A stretch of DNA of 64,000 nucleotides from Saprospiraceae bacterium (lineage in GTDB: Bacteria > Bacteroidota > Bacteroidia > Chitinophagales > Saprospiraceae), in contig JADKAA010000029.1 in assembly GCA_016715465.1 (NCBI GenBank), positions 2,046,001 through 2,110,000 of the forward strand, written 5' to 3'. The position numbers and the translations under genes are program-made. The notes beneath the pieces are model-generated. The model did not search any database. It was not told the origin of the DNA and saw only the letters and a program-made list of their open reading frames with translations. Every line of letters begins with the position of its first letter. Position 1 is the first letter of the stretch. Shown piece by piece: positions 17,382 through 26,442 of this stretch.

Positions 17382-20183
17382 ATGAAGAATATTCTACTTC
17401 CGGCACTCCTTATCCTTCTGAATATCGACCTAGATGCCCAACTCGAGTTTACCAGGGGAAATTCCACCTACCGACCCGGGAAAGACCATCGCAGCGGCGT
17501 GGCAGGCGCCATTACCGATGTCAACGGTGATTTGTATGACGACCTCATTGTGCTGCACAAATCAAAAGTGATGGAGGTGGGTACAAACCGAGGTGGCGGG
17601 AAAGAGATGAAGTGGTCACTTCCTGTCAACGTGAGTAATTCAGAAGAATATGCACTCACCGCGGGGGACATCGACAACGACCACATCCCTGAAATTGCCA
17701 TCGGTGGCATCTATTCCGGTTCCAAATTTTATAAACGACAATCCGATGGATCCTATACCCTTCAACAGAATATAAACAAAGCCATATACACACAAAGTGC
17801 CAATATGGTGGACTTTGACAACAATGGTTTTCTGGACTACTTTGCCTGCAACGATGAGGGAAACAGCCTGCTGGCCCGAAACATCAACGGACAGCTTTCG
17901 GAATTTAACCTGATTGATTACAGTACCATTCCTCCTTCGGACAACTCCGGTAATTATGGCAGTGAATGGGCGGATGTTGACAATGACGGTGACATGGATC
18001 TCTACATTGCCAAATGCAAGTTTGGCATTACAGACCCCGAAGATCCCAGGAGGCACAACATGCTTTTTATCAACCAGGGTGGAACAGCCTTTGTAAATCA
18101 GGCAGAAGAAAGGGGCATGAAACACAAAGGCCAGTCGTGGACTGGAAGCTTTGCAGACTACGACAACGATGGCGACCAGGACTGCCTCATCACCAACCAC
18201 GATGTGGCTCACGCCCTCATGCGCAATGATGGAACCGGTCATTTTACCGAACACATCCTCAACATACCTTTAACCGCCACTTTTGCTTTCCAATCTCTAT
18301 GGGCGGACTTCGACAACAACGGCTTCATCGATTTTTTAATCACCGGTGCAGATAAGACATATTTTTACCTCAACCAGGATGGAGAAAATTTCATCCGTTT
18401 GGATCAAGTATTTGAAACCACCCTCAACTCTGCCTCACTGGGTGACCTCAATGACGATGGTTTCATCGATATCGCTTCCTATTATGGAATCGGCATCAAT
18501 TTGCCCGGACCCATACGCGACGAACTGTATATCAACAAAGGCAATGCCAACCATTACTTTAAGTTTGGATTGCGTGGAGACGCTTCCAACGCCCAGGGTA
18601 TTGGCGCCAAATTGGAACTCTACGGGCCCTGGGGTTTACAAACGCGTGAAGTGCACGCCGGACTAAGTTATGGCGTAAGCAACAGCCTGATCCAACACTT
18701 TGGCTGCGGACCCTATACGATGGCAGACAGCCTGGTGGTGAGGTGGCCCTCCGGCCTCAAAGAAAAATATGACAATGTATCCGCTGATGACACCTACCTG
18801 ATCCAGGAAGGACTGTGTATGACCGAAAGAATTCACATTCAAAAAAACAAAGATGTGCTGTGCCCCGGAGAAGCCATCCAATTAAAATTGCCAGTATCTT
18901 TTGCCTCTTACCTCTGGTCAGATGGCAGCACAACACAGGACATCATCATAAGCGAAGGAGGGATATACCGCGCTGAGATGCAAAACGGATCGGGCTGTCT
19001 TTATTTTTCAGATGTCATATCTGTGCAAAAAGGAGTGACCAACGAAGCCATGGATTTGCAGACGGATAGTCTTTTCCTTTGTGAAGGTGAGCCTGTAACT
19101 ATTCAACTCAGCGATGGATATACCTCCCCGCTTTGGTCCAACGGTTCCACCGCGACCTCTGTAGAGGTGGGGCGCGATGGCTGGCTGAGTGTACAAGCCA
19201 CAGATATATGCGGATCACACGTTGCAGACAGCGTTTATATTAAACTGGTAGCTGCATTTATACGCGCAGAAAATGACACCGTTAAGATCGGAGAGACTGC
19301 CAATTTAATGGCCGAAGGTCAGAATTTAAAATGGTATTCCGATGTGGATAAAAATAAGCTGATCCATGCGGGGTCAACCCTTACCATTGTCAATGTGCAG
19401 GATGATATGACCTATTATGTGGAGGGCAGTCAGACCGCAGGGCTTCATTATGGAATGGTCGGAGAAATGACACTGGCAACCGGCAATCAATATGCATCGA
19501 ACAATGTGGACGCGGGACTTTACTTAAACGCATTTCAGGACCTTACCCTTCATTCTTTTATTGTGGGCACTGACCTGGCTGGAGTACGAAGATTCCTGTT
19601 GATCAACTATGCCGGGGATACCCTTTTTTCAAAAGATGTTTTTATCAATGCCAATGTCCCTCAGATAGTGGAATTTGATGTGGACATACCTGCCGGAACA
19701 TATTACCAACTCAAAACCGATCACCGGATTAACAAAGCCAATTTTGGATTTGATGGTCCGCGGTTCATAAGGACAACCAATGCGGTAAACTATCCGTATG
19801 AAGTTCCGGGCATCATGGAAATACCCACATCCACAAAAGGTCCCACATCGTATTATTACTTTTACCGGCTTTCCCTTTCGTTTGGTGGCATAAAATGTTA
19901 CAGCGGACTGTATCCTGTAAATGTGGTGGTTGACCGGGGTACAGGAAGTCTGGAAACACGGTTTGTTTCCTTTATCCTTTATCCAAATCCTGCTTTTGAC
20001 CATTTGACCATACAAACAGATGGCCGCGGACATTTAACCATCAGGGATATGATGGGAAAACAAGTTGTGGAAACCTTTATTACCCGTGATGTCACTCATA
20101 TGGACCTTACCGGAATTGTACCGGGTGTGTACCTGGTAAGCATGGGAAACCTGGTGTACAAGGTGGTGATTGGCAAAAGCTGA
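17382..20183 (+). CDS. secreted FG-GAP/VCBS repeat protein with ASPIC/UnbV domain and T9SS sorting domain
   Basis: A 933-residue exported protein. It has a signal peptide (MKNILLPALLILLNIDLDAQ), a run of FG-GAP/VCBS repeats with Ca-binding DxDxDG-like signatures (DVDNDGDMDLYIAKCKFG, DYDNDGDQDCLITNH), and an ASPIC/UnbV segment near residue 405 (GIGAKLELYGPWGLQTREV; VVRWPSGLKEKY). Ig-like repeats come next (SYLWSDGSTTQDI, SPLWSNGSTATSV), and it ends in a type A T9SS sorting domain (LYPNPAFDHLTIQ ... GVYLVSM). It is a candidate client of the PorU sortase at 62 kb. The start at the ATG, 6 bases after an in-frame TTG, keeps the signal peptide compact. The function of such proteins is not established; surface adhesion is a guess. 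Confidence 0.9.
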   Translation: MKNILLPALLILLNIDLDAQLEFTRGNSTYRPGKDHRSGVAGAITDVNGDLYDDLIVLHKSKVMEVGTNRGGGKEMKWSLPVNVSNSEEYALTAGDIDNDHIPEIAIGGIYSGSKFYKRQSDGSYTLQQNINKAIYTQSANMVDFDNNGFLDYFACNDEGNSLLARNINGQLSEFNLIDYSTIPPSDNSGNYGSEWADVDNDGDMDLYIAKCKFGITDPEDPRRHNMLFINQGGTAFVNQAEERGMKHKGQSWTGSFADYDNDGDQDCLITNHDVAHALMRNDGTGHFTEHILNIPLTATFAFQSLWADFDNNGFIDFLITGADKTYFYLNQDGENFIRLDQVFETTLNSASLGDLNDDGFIDIASYYGIGINLPGPIRDELYINKGNANHYFKFGLRGDASNAQGIGAKLELYGPWGLQTREVHAGLSYGVSNSLIQHFGCGPYTMADSLVVRWPSGLKEKYDNVSADDTYLIQEGLCMTERIHIQKNKDVLCPGEAIQLKLPVSFASYLWSDGSTTQDIIISEGGIYRAEMQNGSGCLYFSDVISVQKGVTNEAMDLQTDSLFLCEGEPVTIQLSDGYTSPLWSNGSTATSVEVGRDGWLSVQATDICGSHVADSVYIKLVAAFIRAENDTVKIGETANLMAEGQNLKWYSDVDKNKLIHAGSTLTIVNVQDDMTYYVEGSQTAGLHYGMVGEMTLATGNQYASNNVDAGLYLNAFQDLTLHSFIVGTDLAGVRRFLLINYAGDTLFSKDVFINANVPQIVEFDVDIPAGTYYQLKTDHRINKANFGFDGPRFIRTTNAVNYPYEVPGIMEIPTSTKGPTSYYYFYRLSLSFGGIKCYSGLYPVNVVVDRGTGSLETRFVSFILYPNPAFDHLTIQTDGRGHLTIRDMMGKQVVETFITRDVTHMDLTGIVPGVYLVSMGNLVYKVVIGKS

Positions 20184-20185
20184 GG

Positions 20186-20647
20186 TCACTCACCCCGCTG
20201 GATGCGCCGGTCTTCTTTTTGGGCCAGGCCCATTAAGAAACGCATGGTCCTGAAGATGGCCAGTAACAGGATAAAACCAAAAGTAAAAACAAAAAACATC
20301 CACCGGAATGGGCCGGCTTCATCGGGAGACAGGCCTGTAAATGCATAGGCCGTCAAACCTCCGACAATAGCCTGGATGGTATATGCGGCCAGTGATTTCC
20401 ACCAGTAATTATCCTCATCCTTACTCGATAAACTGAGTACGGCACAGAACATGGAAAAGACCATTAAAAAGCTCAGTACAATGGTGTAATGGGTGCGCTG
20501 GAAAAAAACAGCAGACTCTCCCCTGTTGAAAATGGAGACGATGATCTGAAAAAACAAGGCCCCCAGGATGGTCCATATCACCAGTCGAAACGGAGAAATA
20601 TTCATTTCGAAAATCGATTTTTGTCGCTTATTTGAATCCAGGACCAT
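20186..20647 (-). CDS. hypothetical four-helix membrane protein
   Basis: A 153-residue protein with four hydrophobic segments: LVIWTILGALFFQIIVSIF, YTIVLSFLMVFSMFCAVLSL, SLAAYTIQAIVGGLTAYAFT and MFFVFTFGFILLLAIFRTM. The C-terminus is short and charged (AQKEDRRIQRGE). I do not recognise a family with a known role. It is convergent with the FG-GAP gene, 2 bases apart. The ATG at 20647 is used; a second methionine at residue 15 is possible and would remove a basic N-terminal stretch. Confidence 0.7.
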   Translation of the reverse strand: MVLDSNKRQKSIFEMNISPFRLVIWTILGALFFQIIVSIFNRGESAVFFQRTHYTIVLSFLMVFSMFCAVLSLSSKDEDNYWWKSLAAYTIQAIVGGLTAYAFTGLSPDEAGPFRWMFFVFTFGFILLLAIFRTMRFLMGLAQKEDRRIQRGE

Positions 20648-20837
20648 GTTGTAGAATTATATTTGATTTAAAGTGTATATGAATAAATAAAATTTATTAT
20701 TTATATCAAAAAGAAAGATTTCATTAAATGAAATTTAAATTTTCAACTTATTATAAATTTGGTTAAATACGGAAATACAAAATAAATTAACTTTAACCTT
20801 GTAATCAATATCAATTTGGTTTCATTTGGTTAGGGTT

Positions 20838-20871
20838 GAGGTAGTGCCATCGCATTACCTCTTTTTTTTTT
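20838..20871 (+). terminator. orphan intrinsic terminator, plus strand
   Basis: GAGGTAGTGC pairs with GCATTACCTC (10 pairs with one G-U) around CATC, followed by nine or more T. It points in the plus direction, but no plus-strand gene lies upstream before 20183, and on the minus strand no T run follows. It may end an unannotated short transcript from the AT-rich gap 20648-20837. Confidence 0.75.
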
Positions 20872-20896
20872 CATTTTTTGATTCCAGGCATTTTCG

Positions 20897-21670
20897 TCAC
20901 TGTTTGGCTTCGGCCAGGAAATAATAATTGAGTTTTTCTTCATATTGACGCTCAAATTCCTTTAAATCAAAAGGTCTCCCTTTTGCCAGCCATGATTTCA
21001 TGGTAAACAATTGGTATCCTAGTCCTTCGAACAATCGATATACATCGCCCGGCTTTGTGCCATAAAAATCTGATCCACCGATGCCGTGTTCAAAAATGAC
21101 CAGTGGCTTTTGGTCGGCCAAAAGACCCGTTGCTCCTTTCAGTACCTGGTACTCGCCACCTTCCACATCAATTTTGATGAGTGATATTTTGGTATGGCTG
21201 CCCACCAGGTTGTCCAATCGTTCTTTTTCTACCGTAATTTCCCGATCCACTTCTCCGGCATGGTCATATTTTCGTTTTTTAATGCCACTATAAGCGGGAT
21301 TTGAGACTACATAGTTGAACGTGGTTTTACCGGCATCGTCGCTCAATGCATACGGAAAAATGTGAGCTTGCTCCGGTGTGTATTTTTCCCTCAGTGCCTG
21401 GTACATCTCCGGGATGGGTTCAAAACCCAGGTGAATGCCTTGTGGGGCATATTGAATGAACAAATCCATGATCTCCCCTTTGTGACAGCCTATGTCGATA
21501 CAGTTGCAGTCCGGCTTGCAAACTTTTTGCAAGACCTGTCGGGTCTGCCAGTCGTACTTTTGGTTTTGGGTGAAAGCTATGGGCAGCTTTTTGATTAATT
21601 TTTTAAGGAATGTTTTCAAACTGATGGTTGTTTTATATCGATGATGGTTTATTTGATTACCAACACCCAA
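20897..21670 (-). CDS. FkbM-family methyltransferase
   Basis: A 257-residue protein with the FkbM pattern: CIDIGCHKGEIMDLF (SAM motif I, about residues 58-72), HLGFEPIPEMYQALREKY, then the family signature ISLIKIDVEGGEYQVLKGA and LVIFEHG. Family members methylate hydroxyls on sugars and natural products, often in surface polysaccharide synthesis. No ATG is available upstream of the conserved region, so it probably starts at the TTG at 21670. It is alone, with a dehydrogenase gene upstream on the same strand 90 bases away. Confidence 0.88.
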   Translation of the reverse strand: MGVGNQINHHRYKTTISLKTFLKKLIKKLPIAFTQNQKYDWQTRQVLQKVCKPDCNCIDIGCHKGEIMDLFIQYAPQGIHLGFEPIPEMYQALREKYTPEQAHIFPYALSDDAGKTTFNYVVSNPAYSGIKKRKYDHAGEVDREITVEKERLDNLVGSHTKISLIKIDVEGGEYQVLKGATGLLADQKPLVIFEHGIGGSDFYGTKPGDVYRLFEGLGYQLFTMKSWLAKGRPFDLKEFERQYEEKLNYYFLAEAKQ

Positions 21671-21758
21671 TAAAGGTTTTAAAGTCTAAATATAGTTGAA
21701 AAAAATCAAATGGATTTTACAGGAATAAAGCAGGCCTGAAGCGCAATCTCCTTTGCGA

Positions 21759-22709
21759 TTAATAGACCCTATTGATCCATTGGCCATTTTTATAAGCGCC
21801 GATGTTGTCCACTATTCCCTGAATGAGGTTTTGCCTTGCTTTAGCCGAAGCCCAGGCAATGTGTGGCGTGATGTAGCAGTTTGGCAGCCCTACAAGACAG
21901 TTGCCACTTTTCGGAGGCTCTGCCGTCAATACATCGAGTATGGCGGCGTTTTTTGGATTTTGGCTCAGGTGTTGGGCCAGGGCTGTTTCGTCGATGAGTC
22001 CACCTCTGCCGGTATTGATGAGGATGGATCCTTCTTTCATCAGGGAAAGTTTATCCTTGTTGACCCATTGTGATGTTTCTGCCGCAAGTGGCACGTGAAG
22101 TGAAATGACATCGCAAGAGCTAAATAAATCCTCAATGCTATTTACGCGCACTACTCCCTTATGATGAATGGCATGCCGATGAAAGGCCCTGACTTCCATA
22201 CCAAAGGCCAATGCCACTTCTGCCAGACTGGAACCAATTTGCCCGAAACCTACAATACCCATAATCATACCAGAAAGTTCGCGGATTGAATGGTCATAAA
22301 AGCAAAAATCGGGTGAAGCCTGCCATCTTCCGTTTTTCACTTCCTGCATATAATGAGCGGGCCTGTTAAGCACACCCAGGAGAGAGGCGAATACCTGCTG
22401 CACTACGGAGGTGGTTGAATAGCTGCGCACATTGCTCACCGGAATATTTCTTTTTCTTACGGCATCGATGTCTATGTTGTTGTAACCTGTGGCAGCCACC
22501 ACAATATATTTTAGGGATGGTGACGCAGCCAGGAAAATTTCATCTAATATAAACTTATTCACAATAATAACTTCCGCGGTTTTTGCTCTTTCGATGGCCT
22601 CCTCACTCGAGGAACGGTCATATACCTCCAACGCACCAAGGGAAGAAAGCGGACCATAATCCACATCACCGGGATTGGTGGTAAAGGCATCTAAAAACAC
22701 TATTTTCAT
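21759..22709 (-). CDS. D-2-hydroxyacid dehydrogenase (glycerate/hydroxypyruvate type)
   Basis: A 316-residue NAD(P)-dependent dehydrogenase. The Rossmann motif is GIVGFGQIGSSLAEVALAFG. The catalytic arginine lies in LINTGRGGLIDETAL, followed by the glutamate in LDVLTAEPP and the histidine in CYITPHIAWAS. This fits enzymes that reduce hydroxypyruvate or glyoxylate to D-glycerate or glycolate. Substrate preference is not readable from sequence; glycerate dehydrogenase is the best guess because of the length and the C-terminal HIAWAS motif. It is monocistronic by spacing. Confidence 0.88.
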   Translation of the reverse strand: MKIVFLDAFTTNPGDVDYGPLSSLGALEVYDRSSSEEAIERAKTAEVIIVNKFILDEIFLAASPSLKYIVVAATGYNNIDIDAVRKRNIPVSNVRSYSTTSVVQQVFASLLGVLNRPAHYMQEVKNGRWQASPDFCFYDHSIRELSGMIMGIVGFGQIGSSLAEVALAFGMEVRAFHRHAIHHKGVVRVNSIEDLFSSCDVISLHVPLAAETSQWVNKDKLSLMKEGSILINTGRGGLIDETALAQHLSQNPKNAAILDVLTAEPPKSGNCLVGLPNCYITPHIAWASAKARQNLIQGIVDNIGAYKNGQWINRVY

Positions 22710-22875
22710 AAAATAATATTGTTTAAAAAGTAGAACAATTACGCAATTATTTTTTCCAAAAGCGTTGATTTGAGAAATAAAAATTAAAATGTTAAAATAT
22801 TATAAATATTTAAATATCCACAACAAAGAAGTGATATTTACAGTTATTATCAGAGTTAAATAAAAGAGATTGTAT

Positions 22876-23139
22876 ATGCAAACACTGACTGTTTCTTCGC
22901 TCACGCTGCCTACTTATCCGGTAAAAGATCTGCTCATTGTAAAAACGCTCACAAAAATCTCCACCGAACTGTATTACAGCATCATAGATGCTGCAGGTAC
23001 AGAGGTCATTTCAAACAAGATCATCGATGCCTATGAAGGTCTGATCAAAATCAGTGTAGATTCCCTCAAAAGAGGCATGTACCTGCTTAGAATTTCAAGC
23101 AATAATTCTTATGTGGTTGCCAGTTTTGTTAAGGCCTAA
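22876..23139 (+). CDS. isolated T9SS-sorting-domain-like small protein
   Basis: An 87-residue protein that aligns, by eye, with the beta-sandwich of type A T9SS C-terminal sorting domains: TYPVKDLLIVKTL corresponds to YPNPxxDxLxI, YYSIIDAAGTEVISNKI to the middle strands, and KRGMYLLRISSNNSYVVASFVKA to the final GxYxxxI...KxxKx block. Unlike normal clients it has no signal peptide and no passenger domain. It could be a cytoplasmic protein that uses the fold for something else, or the remains of a larger gene. It has its own ATG; an in-frame TTG is 6 bases upstream. Confidence 0.65.
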   Translation: MQTLTVSSLTLPTYPVKDLLIVKTLTKISTELYYSIIDAAGTEVISNKIIDAYEGLIKISVDSLKRGMYLLRISSNNSYVVASFVKA

Positions 23140-23189
23140 GGCCTTGTCACCAAATTTGTTTTTCAAATAAGTCCTATCACCTGTGCAAA

Positions 23190-24485
23190 TCAGGATTTTA
23201 CATCGCCGATTTTGGTTCCATCCGGAATAATGGCTCCTTTATTGACCACTACGATGCCTTTTTTGATTACGTAGTTTTCGGTCTCGGTTTCTGGTAATTC
23301 CGGACTGCCTTTGATCACCACATTATCGCCAATGCGGGCTTCCTTATCAATGATGGCATTTTCGATCAGACAGTTGCGGCCAATTCCAATGTGGATCTCA
23401 TTTTTCTTCATGTCTTCCAGGGTTTCAAAATAGTCATTACCCATGAGGTAGCTGTTTTTGACAATGGAATTTTCTCCCACCCTGGCCCTGATACCCACCA
23501 CGCAATTGATAATACTTTTTGCATGGATGATACATCCTTCTGAAATAATGGAATTCTGGAAACTGGTGCCTGATATTTTTGAAGGTGGCAGCTGCCTGGC
23601 CCTAGTATATATTTTATTTACATTGTCAAAAAGATTGAACTTGGGAATGGCGTCGGCCATGGCTATATTGGCCTCAAAGAAAGATTTAATGTCTCCGATG
23701 TCTGTCCAGTAGCCGTCGTACATGTAACTGGCTACATTCAGGCCGCTTTTCAATGAATTGGGTATGATCTCCTTTCCAAAGTCCACAGCATCCGGATATT
23801 TTTTGAGTGAATCCCTGAGTACCGCACGTGAAAATATATAGATACCCATAGATGCCAGGTATTCCCTGCCTTCAGAAATCAGTTTGGAATCCACGGATGA
23901 TTTCCACTTGGGCAGATCTGACATTGGCGGTTTTTCTACAAAACTGTTGATATAACCGTACTGGTTTACCTTCATGATGCCAAACTGAGTGGCATCTTCA
24001 GCGTTTACTGGAATGGTTGCAATGGTAATGTCTGCATTTTGCGCCACGTGGTACTTCGCCATAATTTCAAAATCCATTTGATACAACTGATCCCCTGATA
24101 AAATGAGGACATAATCAAAATCCGTGACGGTGATGTTTCGCACGGATTGCCTTACAGCGTCTGCCGTACCCTGGAACCAATTGAGGTTGTTTGAGGTCTG
24201 TTCTGCCGCCAGGATGTCCACAAAACCGTTGGTAAAATGGTCGAAGTGAAAACTGTTTTTGATGTGCCTGTTCAGTGAAGCAGAGTTAAACTGGGTGAGT
24301 ACAAATATTTTATTGATGCCTGAATTCAGGCAGTTTGATATGGGTATGTCAATGAGTCGATATCTGCCCCCAATCGGTACGGCTGGCTTTGATCTGTCTT
24401 TCGTTAGAGGGTACAGACGCGAACCTACTCCTCCTCCGAGGATGAGACAGATGAATCTGCTGGTTATCGATCTTTGCTGTTTCAT
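23190..24485 (-). CDS. glgC: glucose-1-phosphate adenylyltransferase
   Basis: A 431-residue ADP-glucose pyrophosphorylase, which makes ADP-glucose for glycogen synthesis from glucose-1-phosphate and ATP. Near the N-terminus it has the GGGVGSRLYPLTKDRSKPAV signature followed by YRLIDIPISNCLNSGI. The central part has the sugar-phosphate loop, and the C-terminal third is a left-handed beta-helix (hexapeptide repeats such as IIDKEARIGDNVVIKGS). glgA lies directly upstream on the same strand with a gap of about 140 bases, so the two are likely co-regulated. Confidence 0.96.
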   Translation of the reverse strand: MKQQRSITSRFICLILGGGVGSRLYPLTKDRSKPAVPIGGRYRLIDIPISNCLNSGINKIFVLTQFNSASLNRHIKNSFHFDHFTNGFVDILAAEQTSNNLNWFQGTADAVRQSVRNITVTDFDYVLILSGDQLYQMDFEIMAKYHVAQNADITIATIPVNAEDATQFGIMKVNQYGYINSFVEKPPMSDLPKWKSSVDSKLISEGREYLASMGIYIFSRAVLRDSLKKYPDAVDFGKEIIPNSLKSGLNVASYMYDGYWTDIGDIKSFFEANIAMADAIPKFNLFDNVNKIYTRARQLPPSKISGTSFQNSIISEGCIIHAKSIINCVVGIRARVGENSIVKNSYLMGNDYFETLEDMKKNEIHIGIGRNCLIENAIIDKEARIGDNVVIKGSPELPETETENYVIKKGIVVVNKGAIIPDGTKIGDVKS

Positions 24486-24626
24486 ATATCAAATTTTTGT
24501 TTTGTCTGAATGAATTTTTCTTTAAATCTTCACCAAATAACCGGATGATGTTGCGGGCTTCATTGGTTGCCTTATGGCTGGTCTTTGTGCAATATTATCC
24601 AATTTATTTTACTAATTATAATTTAT

Positions 24627-26075
24627 TTACCGCCCGGTCACTGTCTTATAAATGTCCATATACTGCCCTGCGCTTTTCACCCAGGAATAATCTGCCGACA
24701 TGCCATTGTTACGGGCTGTTGTAAGCAATTTTTTCGCTCCATGCAGGTAAATCGCACGTTGAAATTCTTCAAAAATATGGTAAAAATCGAGGCTGTTGAA
24801 TTTTAGTCCGGTACCATTGTCTCCATCAAAATAGGATACGCTGTCTTTGAGTCCGCCGAGGTTGTGTACGATGGGTATGGTGCCATAACGCATGGCATAC
24901 ATCTGGTTGAGTCCGCAGGGTTCAACCCTGGATGGCATCAACAGGAAGTCAGCTCCCGCATAAATTTTATGCGAGACAGCTTCGTTGTAAGTGATCATGG
25001 CTGCCACCCGGTCCGGCCGATGGTGTGCCAGGATGCCTATCTGGTGCTCTACCCATTTATCACCCGTACCCAAAACTACAAAATTCATCTGCAGATCCCG
25101 GCGCATTGCTTCTTCAATGATGCCCGGCAACAGGTCGGCTCCTTTCTCATTGGCAAACCGGCCTATAAAAGCAACCAGGGGAAATGACGGGTCGAGTTGA
25201 CTCCCTTCCAGCAGGGCCAGTTTATTTTTTTCTTTGTAGTCGTCCACATCCTCGACAAATTTGTGGTCTAGATACGGATCGGTAGCCGGGTCCCACACAT
25301 CCCAGTCAATGCCGTTGAGTATGCCCTGGCATTTATAACTTTCCTGATTGAAAAGTGACTCCAGGCCCATGGAATTGTATTTAAGTTCTTCCATATAGGA
25401 AGGCGAAACGGTAGTCACTTTCCACGCACATTTTACCGCCGAAGCCAATGGATTGACCAGGTTAGCCCAGTCCATCATGCCTGCTTTCCAACTGTCAAAC
25501 TGGGGCAGCAGGTAGTGCATGGTCCAGGGAAATGCTCCCTGGTAACGCTCATTGTGGATGGTAAACACTACAGGCACTGAGGCAAGGCTGCGGTATCCGT
25601 CGCAATGCTGCATGATGAAGGGAATAAGTCCAGTGTGGTGGTCATGGCAATGAACCACATCGGGGGTATGTTCCGCATTGACGATAAAGTTGAGATAAGC
25701 TCTTTGAAAACAAATGTGTCTCTGTATTTCATCGCCAAAAAAATTACCGTTGGAACCGGCATAAACCCCATCCCTGTCGAGTTTTCCGGGAACGTCAATG
25801 ACAAACAACCGGAAATCCAAGCCGGAATTAAGCACCTCAGCGACGCCATAATCAATCCTTTCCTGATGGAGATAAAAATGAGAGACATGTTTGTAGTCGA
25901 ATTTTTTACCTTCAAACCACTTCATCCTGTATTTAGGCATAAAGACGGCTACTTCTGCACCCTGTTGTCCAAGGTATTTGGGCAGGGAGCCGACAACGTC
26001 GGCAAGGCCACCCACCTTGGCACAAGGATAACATTCCATGGATACAAAGTGGATGTGGATATGCTGATCAGACAT
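24627..26075 (-). CDS. glgA: glycogen synthase (GT5)
   Basis: A 482-residue starch/glycogen synthase that adds glucose from ADP-glucose to alpha-1,4-glucan. The N-terminal ADP-glucose-binding motif appears as AKVGGLADVVGSLPKYL (about residues 20-36), and the C-terminal glycosyltransferase part has RVEPCGLNQMYAMRYGTIP and the following GGLKDSV. It is the upstream gene of the glgA-glgC pair. The possible debranching-type hydrolase fragment at the left edge could act on the same polymer, but it is more than 24 kb away. Confidence 0.96.
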   Translation of the reverse strand: MSDQHIHIHFVSMECYPCAKVGGLADVVGSLPKYLGQQGAEVAVFMPKYRMKWFEGKKFDYKHVSHFYLHQERIDYGVAEVLNSGLDFRLFVIDVPGKLDRDGVYAGSNGNFFGDEIQRHICFQRAYLNFIVNAEHTPDVVHCHDHHTGLIPFIMQHCDGYRSLASVPVVFTIHNERYQGAFPWTMHYLLPQFDSWKAGMMDWANLVNPLASAVKCAWKVTTVSPSYMEELKYNSMGLESLFNQESYKCQGILNGIDWDVWDPATDPYLDHKFVEDVDDYKEKNKLALLEGSQLDPSFPLVAFIGRFANEKGADLLPGIIEEAMRRDLQMNFVVLGTGDKWVEHQIGILAHHRPDRVAAMITYNEAVSHKIYAGADFLLMPSRVEPCGLNQMYAMRYGTIPIVHNLGGLKDSVSYFDGDNGTGLKFNSLDFYHIFEEFQRAIYLHGAKKLLTTARNNGMSADYSWVKSAGQYMDIYKTVTGR

Positions 26076-26313
26076 ATGTAAATATATTTCGTAGAAAGGT
26101 AATGAAAAATCTTCACCCTTCTAAGCAGTAATATTAGTTTTTAGATGACCTCAATTGAGCCACCACTGTCCAAATTATTGTTAATATGTAAAGTCCTGGA
26201 ATTGTGGAAGATTTGCGATAGGGGTGCAACTTCCACAAAATCAACTGGCATGTTTGACTTTTCTAGCCTGATTTTAAAATTAATGTCTATCTTTGCGCCT
26301 TAAAATTTAAACT

Positions 26314-26424
26314 ATGGGAAGAGGAGATAAAAAATCCAAGAAAGGAAAAATTACATTGGGATCTTACGGTAAATCAAGACCCAGAAAAGCAAAAAAAGTA
26401 GTTGCTGCTAAAAAACAGGCTTAA
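26314..26424 (+). CDS. 30S ribosomal protein bTHX
   Basis: A 36-residue, highly basic peptide: MGRGDKKSKKGKITLGSYGK followed by SRPRKAKKVVAAKKQA. This is the bTHX (Thx) family of small ribosomal proteins, which inserts in the head of the 30S subunit. The GRGDKKSxKGK start and the SRPRK motif are diagnostic. A TATCTTTG -7 promoter box lies at 26288-26295 and a terminator follows directly. It is monocistronic and too short for usual gene-length limits. Confidence 0.95.
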   Translation: MGRGDKKSKKGKITLGSYGKSRPRKAKKVVAAKKQA

Positions 26425-26442
26425 TTCTTAAGTCTGTTTTTT
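26411..26442 (+). terminator. intrinsic terminator after bTHX
   Basis: AAACAGGCTTAA pairs with TTAAGTCTGTTT around TTC, followed by TTTTT. The stem begins inside the last codons of the bTHX gene. The reverse strand also reads as a hairpin with a T run, so it may serve scoB, whose stop is at 26442. Confidence 0.85.
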
